Shown here: positions 1-6,545 of the stretch, one piece after another
How the letters are laid out: each line of letters opens with the position of its first letter
Numbering within the stretch: position 1 is the first letter of the stretch
Assembly: GCA_031268525.1 (NCBI GenBank)
Contig: JAIRXA010000170.1
Coordinates: 1-28,457, forward strand
Length of the DNA: 28,457 bases
Direction: 5' to 3'
From: Coriobacteriales bacterium
Lineage (GTDB): Bacteria > Actinomycetota > Coriobacteriia > Coriobacteriales > UBA8131
The notes under the pieces: model-generated
What the model saw: the letters and a program-made list of their open reading frames with translations, nothing else
The model's database searches: none
What the model was told of the DNA's origin: nothing
Position numbers and translations under genes: made by a program

Positions 1-22
1 CGTAAACGGAAAGGTTAAAGTC

Positions 23-664
23 ATGCAGATAGAACTTCTGGTACTTTGCTGCCATCAGATGGGCGGCATGGAGATGAACTGCCTGCTCGTCAGCGAGGGA
101 CCCGCTGCCACAGAACTGATTGTCGTCGATCCAGGGGACGAGCCCGAGCGCATTCTTGCCGCAGCCCACGGCCGTCAGATAAAGGGCATCGTCGCAACCC
201 ACTGTCATCCCGATCATATCGGCGGCCTGCATCGGCTCGTCGAGATAAGCAATGCTGAGGTCTGGGCGCACCGCCTTGACGCGCCGCGTATCGCCGACCC
301 CTCTCCCGGTCGTGCAGGAATGGGGCAGATTGACGGCAACAATCAGGTGGATCATCTGCTTGAAGAGGGTGCCCTGGTGCCGGTTGGGGCCGGGCATCTG
401 ACCGTGCTGCATACGCCAGGCCATACCGTCGGCAGTATCTGCCTGTATGATGAACTTGGCGGTAATCTCATCGCCGGAGATACGCTCTTTCGTGCCACCT
501 GCGGTCGTACAGACTTTCCGGGCGGCAGTGACGAGCAGATGCGTGAAAGCCTTAAGCGTCTCGCGACCCTACCCGATGAGACGATTGTGTATCCAGGCCA
601 TGACGAACAAACTTCCATCGGCTGGGAGAAGCGCTCTGGTATCCTACGCTCCCTTGTAAGCTAG
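23..664 (+). CDS. MBL-fold metallo-hydrolase (glyoxalase II-like)
   Basis: A 213-residue cytoplasmic metallo-beta-lactamase-fold hydrolase. The metal-binding signature THCHPDH is at residues 59-65 (His60, His62, Asp64, His65), followed by GHT with His134, AGDTLF with Asp153 and PGHDEQT with His193. These are the usual two-metal ligands of glyoxalase II-like enzymes, which hydrolyse thioesters such as S-lactoylglutathione. The short length, without the C-terminal helical substrate domain of true GloB, fits the broad YcbL-like group, so the substrate is not known. The N-terminus (LVLCCHQMGGMEMNCLLVS) corresponds to the family's usual LETNCYLV start. The ATG follows a purine-rich GGAAAGG at 8-14. 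The next gene starts 15 bases downstream, so the two are probably co-transcribed. Family assignment is firm, function is not. Confidence 0.88.
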   Translation: MQIELLVLCCHQMGGMEMNCLLVSEGPAATELIVVDPGDEPERILAAAHGRQIKGIVATHCHPDHIGGLHRLVEISNAEVWAHRLDAPRIADPSPGRAGMGQIDGNNQVDHLLEEGALVPVGAGHLTVLHTPGHTVGSICLYDELGGNLIAGDTLFRATCGRTDFPGGSDEQMRESLKRLATLPDETIVYPGHDEQTSIGWEKRSGILRSLVS

Positions 665-679
665 GAAGTACCACATCAT

Positions 680-1753
680 ATGAAAAACGACACTCGTAGC
701 GGCAGTATTCGTTCCTCGCTGATCCTGATTCTGACGGCCCTGATCTGGGGTTCTTCATTTGTGGGACAACGAGCGGGGATGGAATTCATCGGCCCCTTTC
801 TGTTTATCGCTCTGCGCATGGCACTTGGATCCGCAACCTTGGTTTTGGTCCTCCTGCTTGCTTCACTGGTCATGCGGTCCAGACGGACGAAGAAGCTTGA
901 GCCAACGGTCCCCAAGGAAGCCCTGGACAAAGAGAAAGCCCTGGACAAAGAGAAAACCCTGGACAGAAAGGGATTCCTGGGCGCTCTGATGCAGGACCCC
1001 TCATCTGAGGTCGTATCAACAAGAGGTCTGCGGGGTAAACGTCTCATCATTGCAGGGATCTTCTGCGGCTTGGTCTTGTTCTGCTCAAGTGCCTTCCAGC
1101 AGGTCGGGATCATTGATGTCGATGCTGGCAAAGCGGGATTTCTCACCACGCTCTACATTGTCCTTGTCCCGATACTGGGCATCGTGCTCAAGCATAAGAC
1201 TCATTGGAATACCTGGGTTGCTGTCGTGATAGCAGCTTTTGGTCTGTATTTCCTCTGCATGCAGACTGGTCTACGTATCGAACTCGGTGATCTGATGGTG
1301 CTTCTCGGCGCTTTTGGTTGGGCCTGTCACATTCTGGCTATCGACCATTTTGTTGCAGGCGCAAGCCCACGTGATGTCCTACGCCTGTGCGCCGCACAGT
1401 TTGCCGTATCTGCCCTGCTTGGCCTCATATGCTCACTGCTCTTTGATGGACTCTTCCCGCGTGGGGCCTTTGACTTCCAGGCTCTCCTCGGCGCACTGCC
1501 ATCGGTTCTCTTCGTCGGCATTCTCTCAACCGGCGTCGCCTTTACCCTGCAGGCCGTCGGTCAGCAGGGGCTCAATCCGACCACGGCTTCACTCATCATG
1601 AGTCTCGAGGCAGTCTTTGCCGTGCTCACAGGTATGCTCATCCTGCATGAGGCACTGTCAGGACGTGAGATATTAGGATGCGCCTTGATGCTCGGTGCTT
1701 TCGTGCTCTCTCAGCTGTCTTTCAGGAACAAAAGCTCAACGGCCCAGACCTGA
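680..1753 (+). CDS. EamA/DMT-superfamily permease
   Basis: A 357-residue integral membrane protein of the drug/metabolite transporter superfamily with two EamA halves. The N-terminus has the typical ALIWGSSFVGQ signature, and the second half contains LGAFGWACHILAIDHF and LQAVGQQGLNPTTASLIMSL, the family's end motifs. Ten hydrophobic segments are expected and most are obvious. The substrate cannot be told; relatives move amino acids, sugars or metabolites. The loop after the second hydrophobic segment (about residues 70-110) is unusually long and charged, and contains a tandem repeat (ALDKEK, ALDKEK, TLDRK). The start is supported by AGGAAG at 663-668. It lies 15 bases after the hydrolase stop and is followed by a class I aldolase with its own likely promoter. 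Confidence 0.88.
   Translation: MKNDTRSGSIRSSLILILTALIWGSSFVGQRAGMEFIGPFLFIALRMALGSATLVLVLLLASLVMRSRRTKKLEPTVPKEALDKEKALDKEKTLDRKGFLGALMQDPSSEVVSTRGLRGKRLIIAGIFCGLVLFCSSAFQQVGIIDVDAGKAGFLTTLYIVLVPILGIVLKHKTHWNTWVAVVIAAFGLYFLCMQTGLRIELGDLMVLLGAFGWACHILAIDHFVAGASPRDVLRLCAAQFAVSALLGLICSLLFDGLFPRGAFDFQALLGALPSVLFVGILSTGVAFTLQAVGQQGLNPTTASLIMSLEAVFAVLTGMLILHEALSGREILGCALMLGAFVLSQLSFRNKSSTAQT
920..970 (+). repeat. Short in-frame tandem repeat in the permease loop
   Basis: Two identical 18-bp units (920-937 and 938-955) are followed by a diverged, shortened third unit (956-970). They code for ALDKEK, ALDKEK and TLDRK in a charged loop of the EamA permease. Because the unit is a multiple of three, gain or loss of a copy would keep the frame. 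Confidence 0.85.
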
Positions 1754-1776
1754 GCTGTCATCCCGATCCAGGTCTG

Positions 1777-1785
1777 TGCTACAGT
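1777..1785 (+). promoter_or_regulatory. Possible extended -10 promoter for the class I aldolase gene
   Basis: TGCTACAGT fits an extended -10 element (TGn plus TACAGT, four of six bases matching TATAAT), about 40 bases before the aldolase start. No good -35 is seen at the right spacing. The surrounding bases closely resemble the element in front of the tRNA-Leu gene, which supports it. Confidence 0.35.
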
Positions 1786-1824
1786 AGTGCCACTCGTTCC
1801 TCAGCTCTTATCAGGGAGGTTACC

Positions 1825-2760
1825 ATGCCCACGATTACCGCCGACGAGCTTCGGATACCCGCCGACGTTTTTCCCGAAGCTCACGAAACCTACATCGACA
1901 ACTACCTGGCCGCCACACGGGGTACGGGACGTTTGATGCTGTATGCCTGTGACCAGAAGATCGAGCACCTCAACGGCGATTTTCATGGACCGGGGATCGC
2001 AGCACAGGACAATGATCCCGAGCATCTGTTCCGTATCGGCTCACAGGGCATCGTAGGGGTTTTGGCGGGCCAGAAGGGACTCGTTGCCCGTTATGCACAG
2101 GACTACCCGACAATCAACTATCTCATCAAGATGAACTCCAAGACCAATCTGGTAAAAACATCGCAGGATGATCCCTATTCGCCACAGCTCTCCTCACTGG
2201 AAAGCGTTTTGGCACTGCGTGAAGCGGGCGTGAACATCGTCGGCATCGGTTACACCCTTTATCTCGGCAGCGAATATGAGTCGACGATGCTTGCCGAAGC
2301 CGGTGAGTTAATCACCGAAGCCCATGCCGCTGGATTGATTGTCGTCTTGTGGATATACCCACGCGGCAAGGCGGTTATCGATGAGAAGGATGCCGACCTG
2401 ATCGCCGGCGCCGCTGGAGTCGCCCTGTGTCTGGGGGCGGATTTCGTTAAGGTCAATCCACCAAAACCCATAGACGGCGCATCTTCTGCCGAACTTTTGG
2501 CGCGTGCCTCCCAGGCAGCAGGACGCACTGGGCTGGTGTGTGCGGGTGGTTCCACCGTTGACGCGAAGATCTTCCTGGAGCAGCTCTACGAGCAGATTCA
2601 CATCGGAGGTGCTGCGGGCAACGCCACTGGGCGCAACATTCATCAGCGTCCGCTGGAAGAAGCCATTCGCCTGACCAAGGCCATTAGTGCCATCACTCTG
2701 GCCGATTACGACGTGCAGGAGGCTCTGGACATCTTTGAGGGCAGGGAAGACTTTAACTAA
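1825..2760 (+). CDS. Class I aldolase of the DhnA/FbaB (DeoC-like) family
   Basis: A 311-residue TIM-barrel aldolase resembling archaeal-type class I fructose-bisphosphate aldolase (FbaB/DhnA). It has the N-terminal CDQKIEHLNGDF segment, the central IYPRGKAV segment and DFVKVNPP, in which Lys209 is the likely Schiff-base lysine. The C-terminal CAGGSTVDAK and GGAAGNATGRNIHQRP segments look like the phosphate-binding loops of the barrel. The expected reaction is reversible aldol cleavage of fructose 1,6-bisphosphate, although relatives use other phosphorylated ketoses. The frame is open back to 1678, inside the permease gene, but the ATG at 1825 is chosen because a strong Shine-Dalgarno AGGGAGGT sits at 1813-1820 and the protein then starts at the conserved region. 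A long palindromic repeat begins 19 bases after the stop. Confidence 0.85.
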   Translation: MPTITADELRIPADVFPEAHETYIDNYLAATRGTGRLMLYACDQKIEHLNGDFHGPGIAAQDNDPEHLFRIGSQGIVGVLAGQKGLVARYAQDYPTINYLIKMNSKTNLVKTSQDDPYSPQLSSLESVLALREAGVNIVGIGYTLYLGSEYESTMLAEAGELITEAHAAGLIVVLWIYPRGKAVIDEKDADLIAGAAGVALCLGADFVKVNPPKPIDGASSAELLARASQAAGRTGLVCAGGSTVDAKIFLEQLYEQIHIGGAAGNATGRNIHQRPLEEAIRLTKAISAITLADYDVQEALDIFEGREDFN

Positions 2761-2778
2761 TCGCACCTATCGGGATGA

Positions 2779-2881
2779 ACCCGTAGGTTCCGCAAGGCGT
2801 AGGGGCTACCCGTAGGTTCCGCAAGGCGTAGGGGCGGTCAAAGCCCGCCCCTACGCCTTGCGGAACCTACGGGTAGCCCCT
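2779..2881. repeat. Palindromic repeat element (two direct units plus one inverted unit)
   Basis: A 28-base unit occurs at 2779-2806 and again, after one base, at 2808-2835; the same unit is present inverted at 2847-2874. The second and third copies lie in a perfect 37-bp inverted repeat (arms 2801-2837 and 2845-2881) around a 7-base loop, TCAAAGC. It lies between convergent genes and the right arm runs into the stop codon of the synthetase-like gene at 2880-2882. There is no poly-T tract, so it is not a standard intrinsic terminator, though such a hairpin could halt or protect transcripts from both sides. It looks like a dispersed REP or MITE-type sequence; copies elsewhere cannot be seen from this window. 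Confidence 0.85.
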
Positions 2882-4943
2882 ACAAATACTGCGATGGGTG
2901 GCGCGCGAAGAAGTCGGTACGCGGCGGCAGTTCACGCACCCGATGCTTGCCCGAGTCCACCTCATGGGGAGCGCAGAAGGCCTCGTAGCTCTCAAAGATA
3001 TGCTCCCAGCTGAAGAATTCCCGGGCCGTGATATCAAGGGCAAGGTAATCGAGGATCATCTGCGTACCGAGAGGTGCGATCGGATGCATGAGTATCGTAC
3101 AGACGCGGAGCAGGTAGAAGGCAGTACGAAGCACCGCTCTCCGCGCTGCAATATCCTCTCCAGCCTCCTTGATGGCGTCCGACCAATACCTGTTGGCAAA
3201 GCGGATAAAGTCATCCATCAGGTGCATGACGACATGCAGTTCCTGGCGATGCATCAGTCGTTCGTATTCGAGTATCGTCGCAGTCGCTCGGCGCCTGACT
3301 TCCTCGTCAGCCACGCCCAGAGGGAGATACCCCTCATTGTCTCTGAAGGCAGCATAGAAACAGGAGCGTGCAAGACGGTTGAAGACATTGGTCAGTAACT
3401 GCCCCTCTTTGAGCACCGGATCAGCATCATGCTCTCCCGCTGAGGGGTTGAGTGCCTTGGGCGCAAAACTCACCGGCTTTAAACCCAGCCCCAGAGCAAG
3501 AAAATGCGCGCGCAGTTGCTCAGGAGTGTAATAGTCGAGCAACTCATCGGCCATCGGTGGTTTGATCGCACCGGAGGAGGAGGCTTTCTTTCCCAAGAAC
3601 TGCAGGTGATGGTTCGCGACCAGCAGGGACTGCTGAATCTCGCCGTTCTCGGCGGGGGTGCGCGGTTCGTGATCCTCGGGTAGAGCCGCCCAGAGAGCCG
3701 TCTGGGCTATTCCATAGAAGTAGATGTTATCCTGCCCGATGAACTGATAGAGGGCGGTCTCCGTATCGCACCAGAAGTCCTCCCAGCGTTGCCCCTCAAC
3801 CATGGTGCGCCCGGGGTTGAGCGTCTCGATACCCCGATGGCGAGCCTCCAGATAGGCACGGGTGAAGCTGATGGGCGCCCACAGAGATTCTGGCCAACAC
3901 CAGACCGTCAGACCCTCCACGTTCTCAAGAATGGGCGCAGGAACACCCCAGATGATGTTGCCTGTGATGCGGAAGGGTACGAGGGCTTTTCCCGTGCGAT
4001 AGCGAATGTCGCGGTCATCCAGTGTGCTCCGTGCGCGATCTCGATCCACAAGAGAGGAAAAGACCAGGGCGAAGGAGTGCTGGCCCTTCTCCGCCTCTCG
4101 AAAGGTATGGGATGGCAGCGTGGGCGCGAGAAGATGGTAGGCGTCCTCGAATTCGCTTTTCACGTAGATGATCGGATCGACTAAAAACTCGTCAATGGTG
4201 CTGCGTACGACATCCCGGACCGTACCTGATGCGGCAAGTTCATCGACATAGGTCTGGAGTAGGGCCCTGAAAGCCGGCAGGTCAAAGTACCAGTTGGCCA
4301 CCTCGCGCATCACCGGGCGTTTGCCCGACAGGGCACTGATGGGATTGATGAGGTCGACGGGCAGGTATTGATGGCCGAGGTCGCATTCGTCGGCATAGGC
4401 ATGCTCGCTCTTGCAGCCCACAACCGGGCAGTGCCCCATTACCTGACGTCCATTGAGAAAGCTCCCAACTTCCTCGTCAAAGAACTGAGCGGTAGCAATC
4501 CGATGAAGGTAGCCGCGCTCGTAGAGACGGCGAATGATCCAGTCGGTCATCTCTGCATGAATTTCGGCGGATGCGCCAATCCCCGAACCCTCAAAGATAT
4601 CGCAGGAAATACTGTAGGCATGCAGAGTGGCGACCTGCGCGTCGTGATTGTGCTGTACATAATCAGTGATACTGCCGTCGAAGCCTTCGGTCTCCACAAG
4701 CCTGCGATAACCTTCGTCAATGGGGGAGCCATAGCAGTCGGTGCCGCAGACGAACAGTACGTTCTCCTCGCCGATACGATCGCGCAAGAAGCGCGCATAG
4801 GCATCTGCCGGTACAAAGACACCGCCGATATGTCCGAAGTGCAGACCCTTGTTGCCGTAGGGCATGCCTGCGGTGACCAGGGCGCGTTTGGGAAAGTGCG
4901 GACGGGCGCTCAAGGGTCTTACATCGGTAGTTCTGGAATCCAC
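2880..4943 (-). CDS. Methionyl-tRNA synthetase-like class I tRNA ligase with degenerate KMSKS
   Basis: A 687-residue protein of the class I synthetase fold, closest in motifs to methionyl-tRNA synthetase (family symbol metG). MPYGNKGLHFGHIGG (residues 27-41) holds the HIGH-type motif, FVCGTDCYGSPI is the typical MetRS segment, and CPVVGCKSEHAYADECDLGH is the zinc-knuckle insertion. WEDFWCDTETALYQFIGQDN and a C-terminal all-alpha anticodon-binding region follow. The KMSKS loop reads KKASSSG (3570-3590), keeping the first Lys and two Ser but losing Met and the second Lys. The protein has no clear C-terminal EMAP-type tRNA-binding domain. It starts with GTG at 4943, after AGGGAGAA on the minus strand. 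It may be the main enzyme or a paralogue; no second copy is visible here. Confidence 0.8.
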   Translation of the reverse strand: MDSRTTDVRPLSARPHFPKRALVTAGMPYGNKGLHFGHIGGVFVPADAYARFLRDRIGEENVLFVCGTDCYGSPIDEGYRRLVETEGFDGSITDYVQHNHDAQVATLHAYSISCDIFEGSGIGASAEIHAEMTDWIIRRLYERGYLHRIATAQFFDEEVGSFLNGRQVMGHCPVVGCKSEHAYADECDLGHQYLPVDLINPISALSGKRPVMREVANWYFDLPAFRALLQTYVDELAASGTVRDVVRSTIDEFLVDPIIYVKSEFEDAYHLLAPTLPSHTFREAEKGQHSFALVFSSLVDRDRARSTLDDRDIRYRTGKALVPFRITGNIIWGVPAPILENVEGLTVWCWPESLWAPISFTRAYLEARHRGIETLNPGRTMVEGQRWEDFWCDTETALYQFIGQDNIYFYGIAQTALWAALPEDHEPRTPAENGEIQQSLLVANHHLQFLGKKASSSGAIKPPMADELLDYYTPEQLRAHFLALGLGLKPVSFAPKALNPSAGEHDADPVLKEGQLLTNVFNRLARSCFYAAFRDNEGYLPLGVADEEVRRRATATILEYERLMHRQELHVVMHLMDDFIRFANRYWSDAIKEAGEDIAARRAVLRTAFYLLRVCTILMHPIAPLGTQMILDYLALDITAREFFSWEHIFESYEAFCAPHEVDSGKHRVRELPPRTDFFARHPSQYL

Positions 4944-5014
4944 TGTGTTCTCCCTGGTACTTTCTGTGTCGCTTTCATGCCGAACAGCTGCGCTTTGATG
5001 CGCTATGAGGTACG

Positions 5015-5023
5015 ATTATCGCA
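5015..5023 (-). promoter_or_regulatory. Possible extended -10 promoter for the MetRS-like gene
   Basis: Read on the minus strand this is TGCGATAAT, an extended -10 with five of six bases matching TATAAT, about 70 bases before the GTG start. No -35 match is seen at the usual distance. It lies in the 113-base gap between this gene and the divergent class II aldolase gene. Confidence 0.4.
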
Positions 5024-5056
5024 TACTTGCCCAACGCGAGGGAAAACAGGTGCGCT

Positions 5057-5761
5057 GTGACAGATTTTGATTTCGAGCAATTCAAGAAAGAGCTTCTTGA
5101 GGGCGTTGATAAAACCGCCGACGCCGTCTCAAACGCAGCCCATGGCGCCAGCGAGGAGGTACGACGCTTCAAGCAGTTCTCCGAGTTCGGCCGCGATCTT
5201 GCACGGAGTGGCGCAGTGAGCAGTCATGGGGGCAATCTCAGCGAGAGCGACGGCAAGACAATCTGGATCACGCGAACCGGCGCCATGCTCGGTCATCTGC
5301 TTCCCGGTGATATCCTCGCCGTTGGCTGGGAGGCATCGGAAAGGGATGCGAACGCCTCGATGGAGCTCCTCGTGCATCGAGCACTGTATCACGCGCTGGA
5401 CCGCGAGGCTATGGGTGCCGGTCTTGCTTTTGGGCGCAAGGCAATCGTTCATGCTCACAGCCTGCATACCACCTTTCGTTCGCTGGTTGATGATGCCATA
5501 CGTCCTCTCGATTCAGAAGGTCAGCATGTGTTGGGAGCCGAAATCAGAGTACTCACACCGAACAAGACCGTTGCCAGCGAGGAGGTCGCCCAGATGATGA
5601 GCCAGATCATTCACGATGGCGCTCGTCTTGCCGTGGTGCGCGCACATGGTCCCTTCGCCGTTGCCGACAGCCTCGAAGAGGCATACCGTCTGATCTCATG
5701 CCTGGAATATTCTGCGCAGATTATCAGCCTGCTTGAGACAACAGGGAGAAAACCCGCGTGA
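5057..5761 (+). CDS. Class II aldolase/adducin family protein
   Basis: A 234-residue protein of the class II aldolase/adducin fold, which includes L-fuculose- and L-ribulose-phosphate enzymes that use zinc. The recognisable parts are SSHGGNLSES (phosphate-binding loop), MELLVHRALYHAL with the catalytic Glu, VHAHSLHT with the paired zinc His, and RAHGPFAVADSLEEAY with the third His. The first 40 or so residues form an extra charged helical stretch not usual in fuculose aldolase. The frame is open to a TTG at 5027, but the GTG at 5057 sits 4 bases after AGGTG and is preferred. It is transcribed away from the synthetase-like gene, and tRNA-Leu follows after 43 bases. The metal ligands are present, so an active enzyme is likely; the sugar phosphate is unknown. 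Confidence 0.82.
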   Translation: MTDFDFEQFKKELLEGVDKTADAVSNAAHGASEEVRRFKQFSEFGRDLARSGAVSSHGGNLSESDGKTIWITRTGAMLGHLLPGDILAVGWEASERDANASMELLVHRALYHALDREAMGAGLAFGRKAIVHAHSLHTTFRSLVDDAIRPLDSEGQHVLGAEIRVLTPNKTVASEEVAQMMSQIIHDGARLAVVRAHGPFAVADSLEEAYRLISCLEYSAQIISLLETTGRKPA

Positions 5762-5768
5762 GTTCCTA

Positions 5769-5777
5769 TGCTACAAT
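5769..5777 (+). promoter_or_regulatory. Extended -10 promoter of tRNA-Leu
   Basis: TGCTACAAT matches an extended -10 (TGn plus TACAAT, five of six bases). It ends 27 bases before the tRNA, giving a predicted 5' leader of about 20 bases. No -35 match is seen. The flanking bases resemble the element at 1777-1785. Confidence 0.55.
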
Positions 5778-5804
5778 ACGTACGCTTCAAAGAGCTCAGA
5801 CCAT

Positions 5805-5888
5805 GCCCGGGTGGCGGAATGGCAGACGCGGAGGTCTCAAAAACCTTTGTCGAGAGACGTGTGGGTTCGACTCCCACCCCGGGCACCA
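5805..5888 (+). tRNA. tRNA-Leu (anticodon CAA)
   Basis: A complete type II cloverleaf can be folded. The acceptor stem is GCCCGGG with CCCGGGC, the D-arm stem is GCG/CGC, and the anticodon stem GAGGT/ACCTT closes the loop CTCAAAA with anticodon CAA, which reads UUG. A long variable arm (TGTCGAGAGACGT) follows, as expected for leucine, then the T arm GTGGG-TTCGACT-CCCAC. The discriminator base is A at 5885 and CCA is encoded in the gene at 5886-5888. It lies between the class II aldolase gene and coaE, with its own likely promoter just upstream. Confidence 0.96.
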
Positions 5889-5936
5889 GCACACGATATC
5901 ATTCACATCTTCTGGGGCAGAGAACAGACGGCTTTC

Positions 5937-6545
5937 ATGATGTATCTTGTTCTCCTGACAGGCGGTCTCGCCTCAGGCAAGGGAACGGTTCGCGCTCAGC
6001 TTGAACGCCTCGGAGCCCTGAGCCTTGACCTTGATGCTCTTGCAAGGCACGAGCAGGAGGCACCTGCGATCCTTCAGGCCCTACGAGACAGCTTTGGTGC
6101 AGATATTCTTGACGGCGACGGAAAGCTGAAGAGGGGACTGTTGGCGAAACGTGCTTTTGCAGATCGCGAGAGCACCGAAAAGCTCAACGCCATCTGCTGG
6201 CCCCCCGTGGTAGAGCGCCTGGAGCAGATACTGGGGGAGATAGCTGTCTCAAACGACAACAGATTGGTGGTTATCGAGGTACCCCTGCTCGTGGAATCCG
6301 GCGCCCTGCTCGACCGTACACAGGAGGTGCTCACCATCGCGGCTCCCGAAGAGCTACGTCTGAAACGTGCCATTGACCGAGGAATGAACCCCGACGACGC
6401 ACGACGCCGTCTGGCTCAGCAGGCGACCGACGACGCACGCGCCGCAATCAGCGATACGATCTTTTTCAACGACGGCAGTCTGGCAGACCTTGAATCTCAG
6501 GTAAGCACCTGGTACGAACAGCGCAGAGGTGAAGGGGCGTTTTGA
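5937..6545 (+). CDS. coaE: Dephospho-CoA kinase
   Basis: A 202-residue P-loop kinase for the last step of coenzyme A synthesis, ATP-dependent phosphorylation of the 3'-hydroxyl of dephospho-CoA in the cytoplasm. The Walker A loop GGLASGKGT is at residues 9-17, DLDALARHE matches the family's DADxLAH segment, and VVIEVPLLVESGALLDR is the typical CoaE V-P-L-L-x-E motif. Then come LRLKRAIDRG and a late FNDGSLADL (usual NNGSxxxL). The length is normal. The frame stays open far upstream through the tRNA, so the start is placed at the ATG pair at 5937/5940, right before the first beta strand; the Shine-Dalgarno there is weak. The uvrB start codon follows the stop directly with no gap, so the two are co-translated. 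Confidence 0.93.
   Translation: MMYLVLLTGGLASGKGTVRAQLERLGALSLDLDALARHEQEAPAILQALRDSFGADILDGDGKLKRGLLAKRAFADRESTEKLNAICWPPVVERLEQILGEIAVSNDNRLVVIEVPLLVESGALLDRTQEVLTIAAPEELRLKRAIDRGMNPDDARRRLAQQATDDARAAISDTIFFNDGSLADLESQVSTWYEQRRGEGAF

Noticed and set aside
2779..2881. CRISPR-like array
   Set aside because: Only two direct units with a 1-base gap and one inverted unit; no spacers and no cas genes.
4368..5060. 230-codon plus-strand frame opposite the MetRS-like gene
   Set aside because: It overlaps the HIGH-motif end of the synthetase-like gene and also the start of the class II aldolase gene; no recognisable features.
5733..5936. N-terminal extension of coaE reaching through tRNA-Leu
   Set aside because: The frame is open by chance through the tRNA; CoaE homologues begin just before the P-loop, which fits the ATG at 5937.
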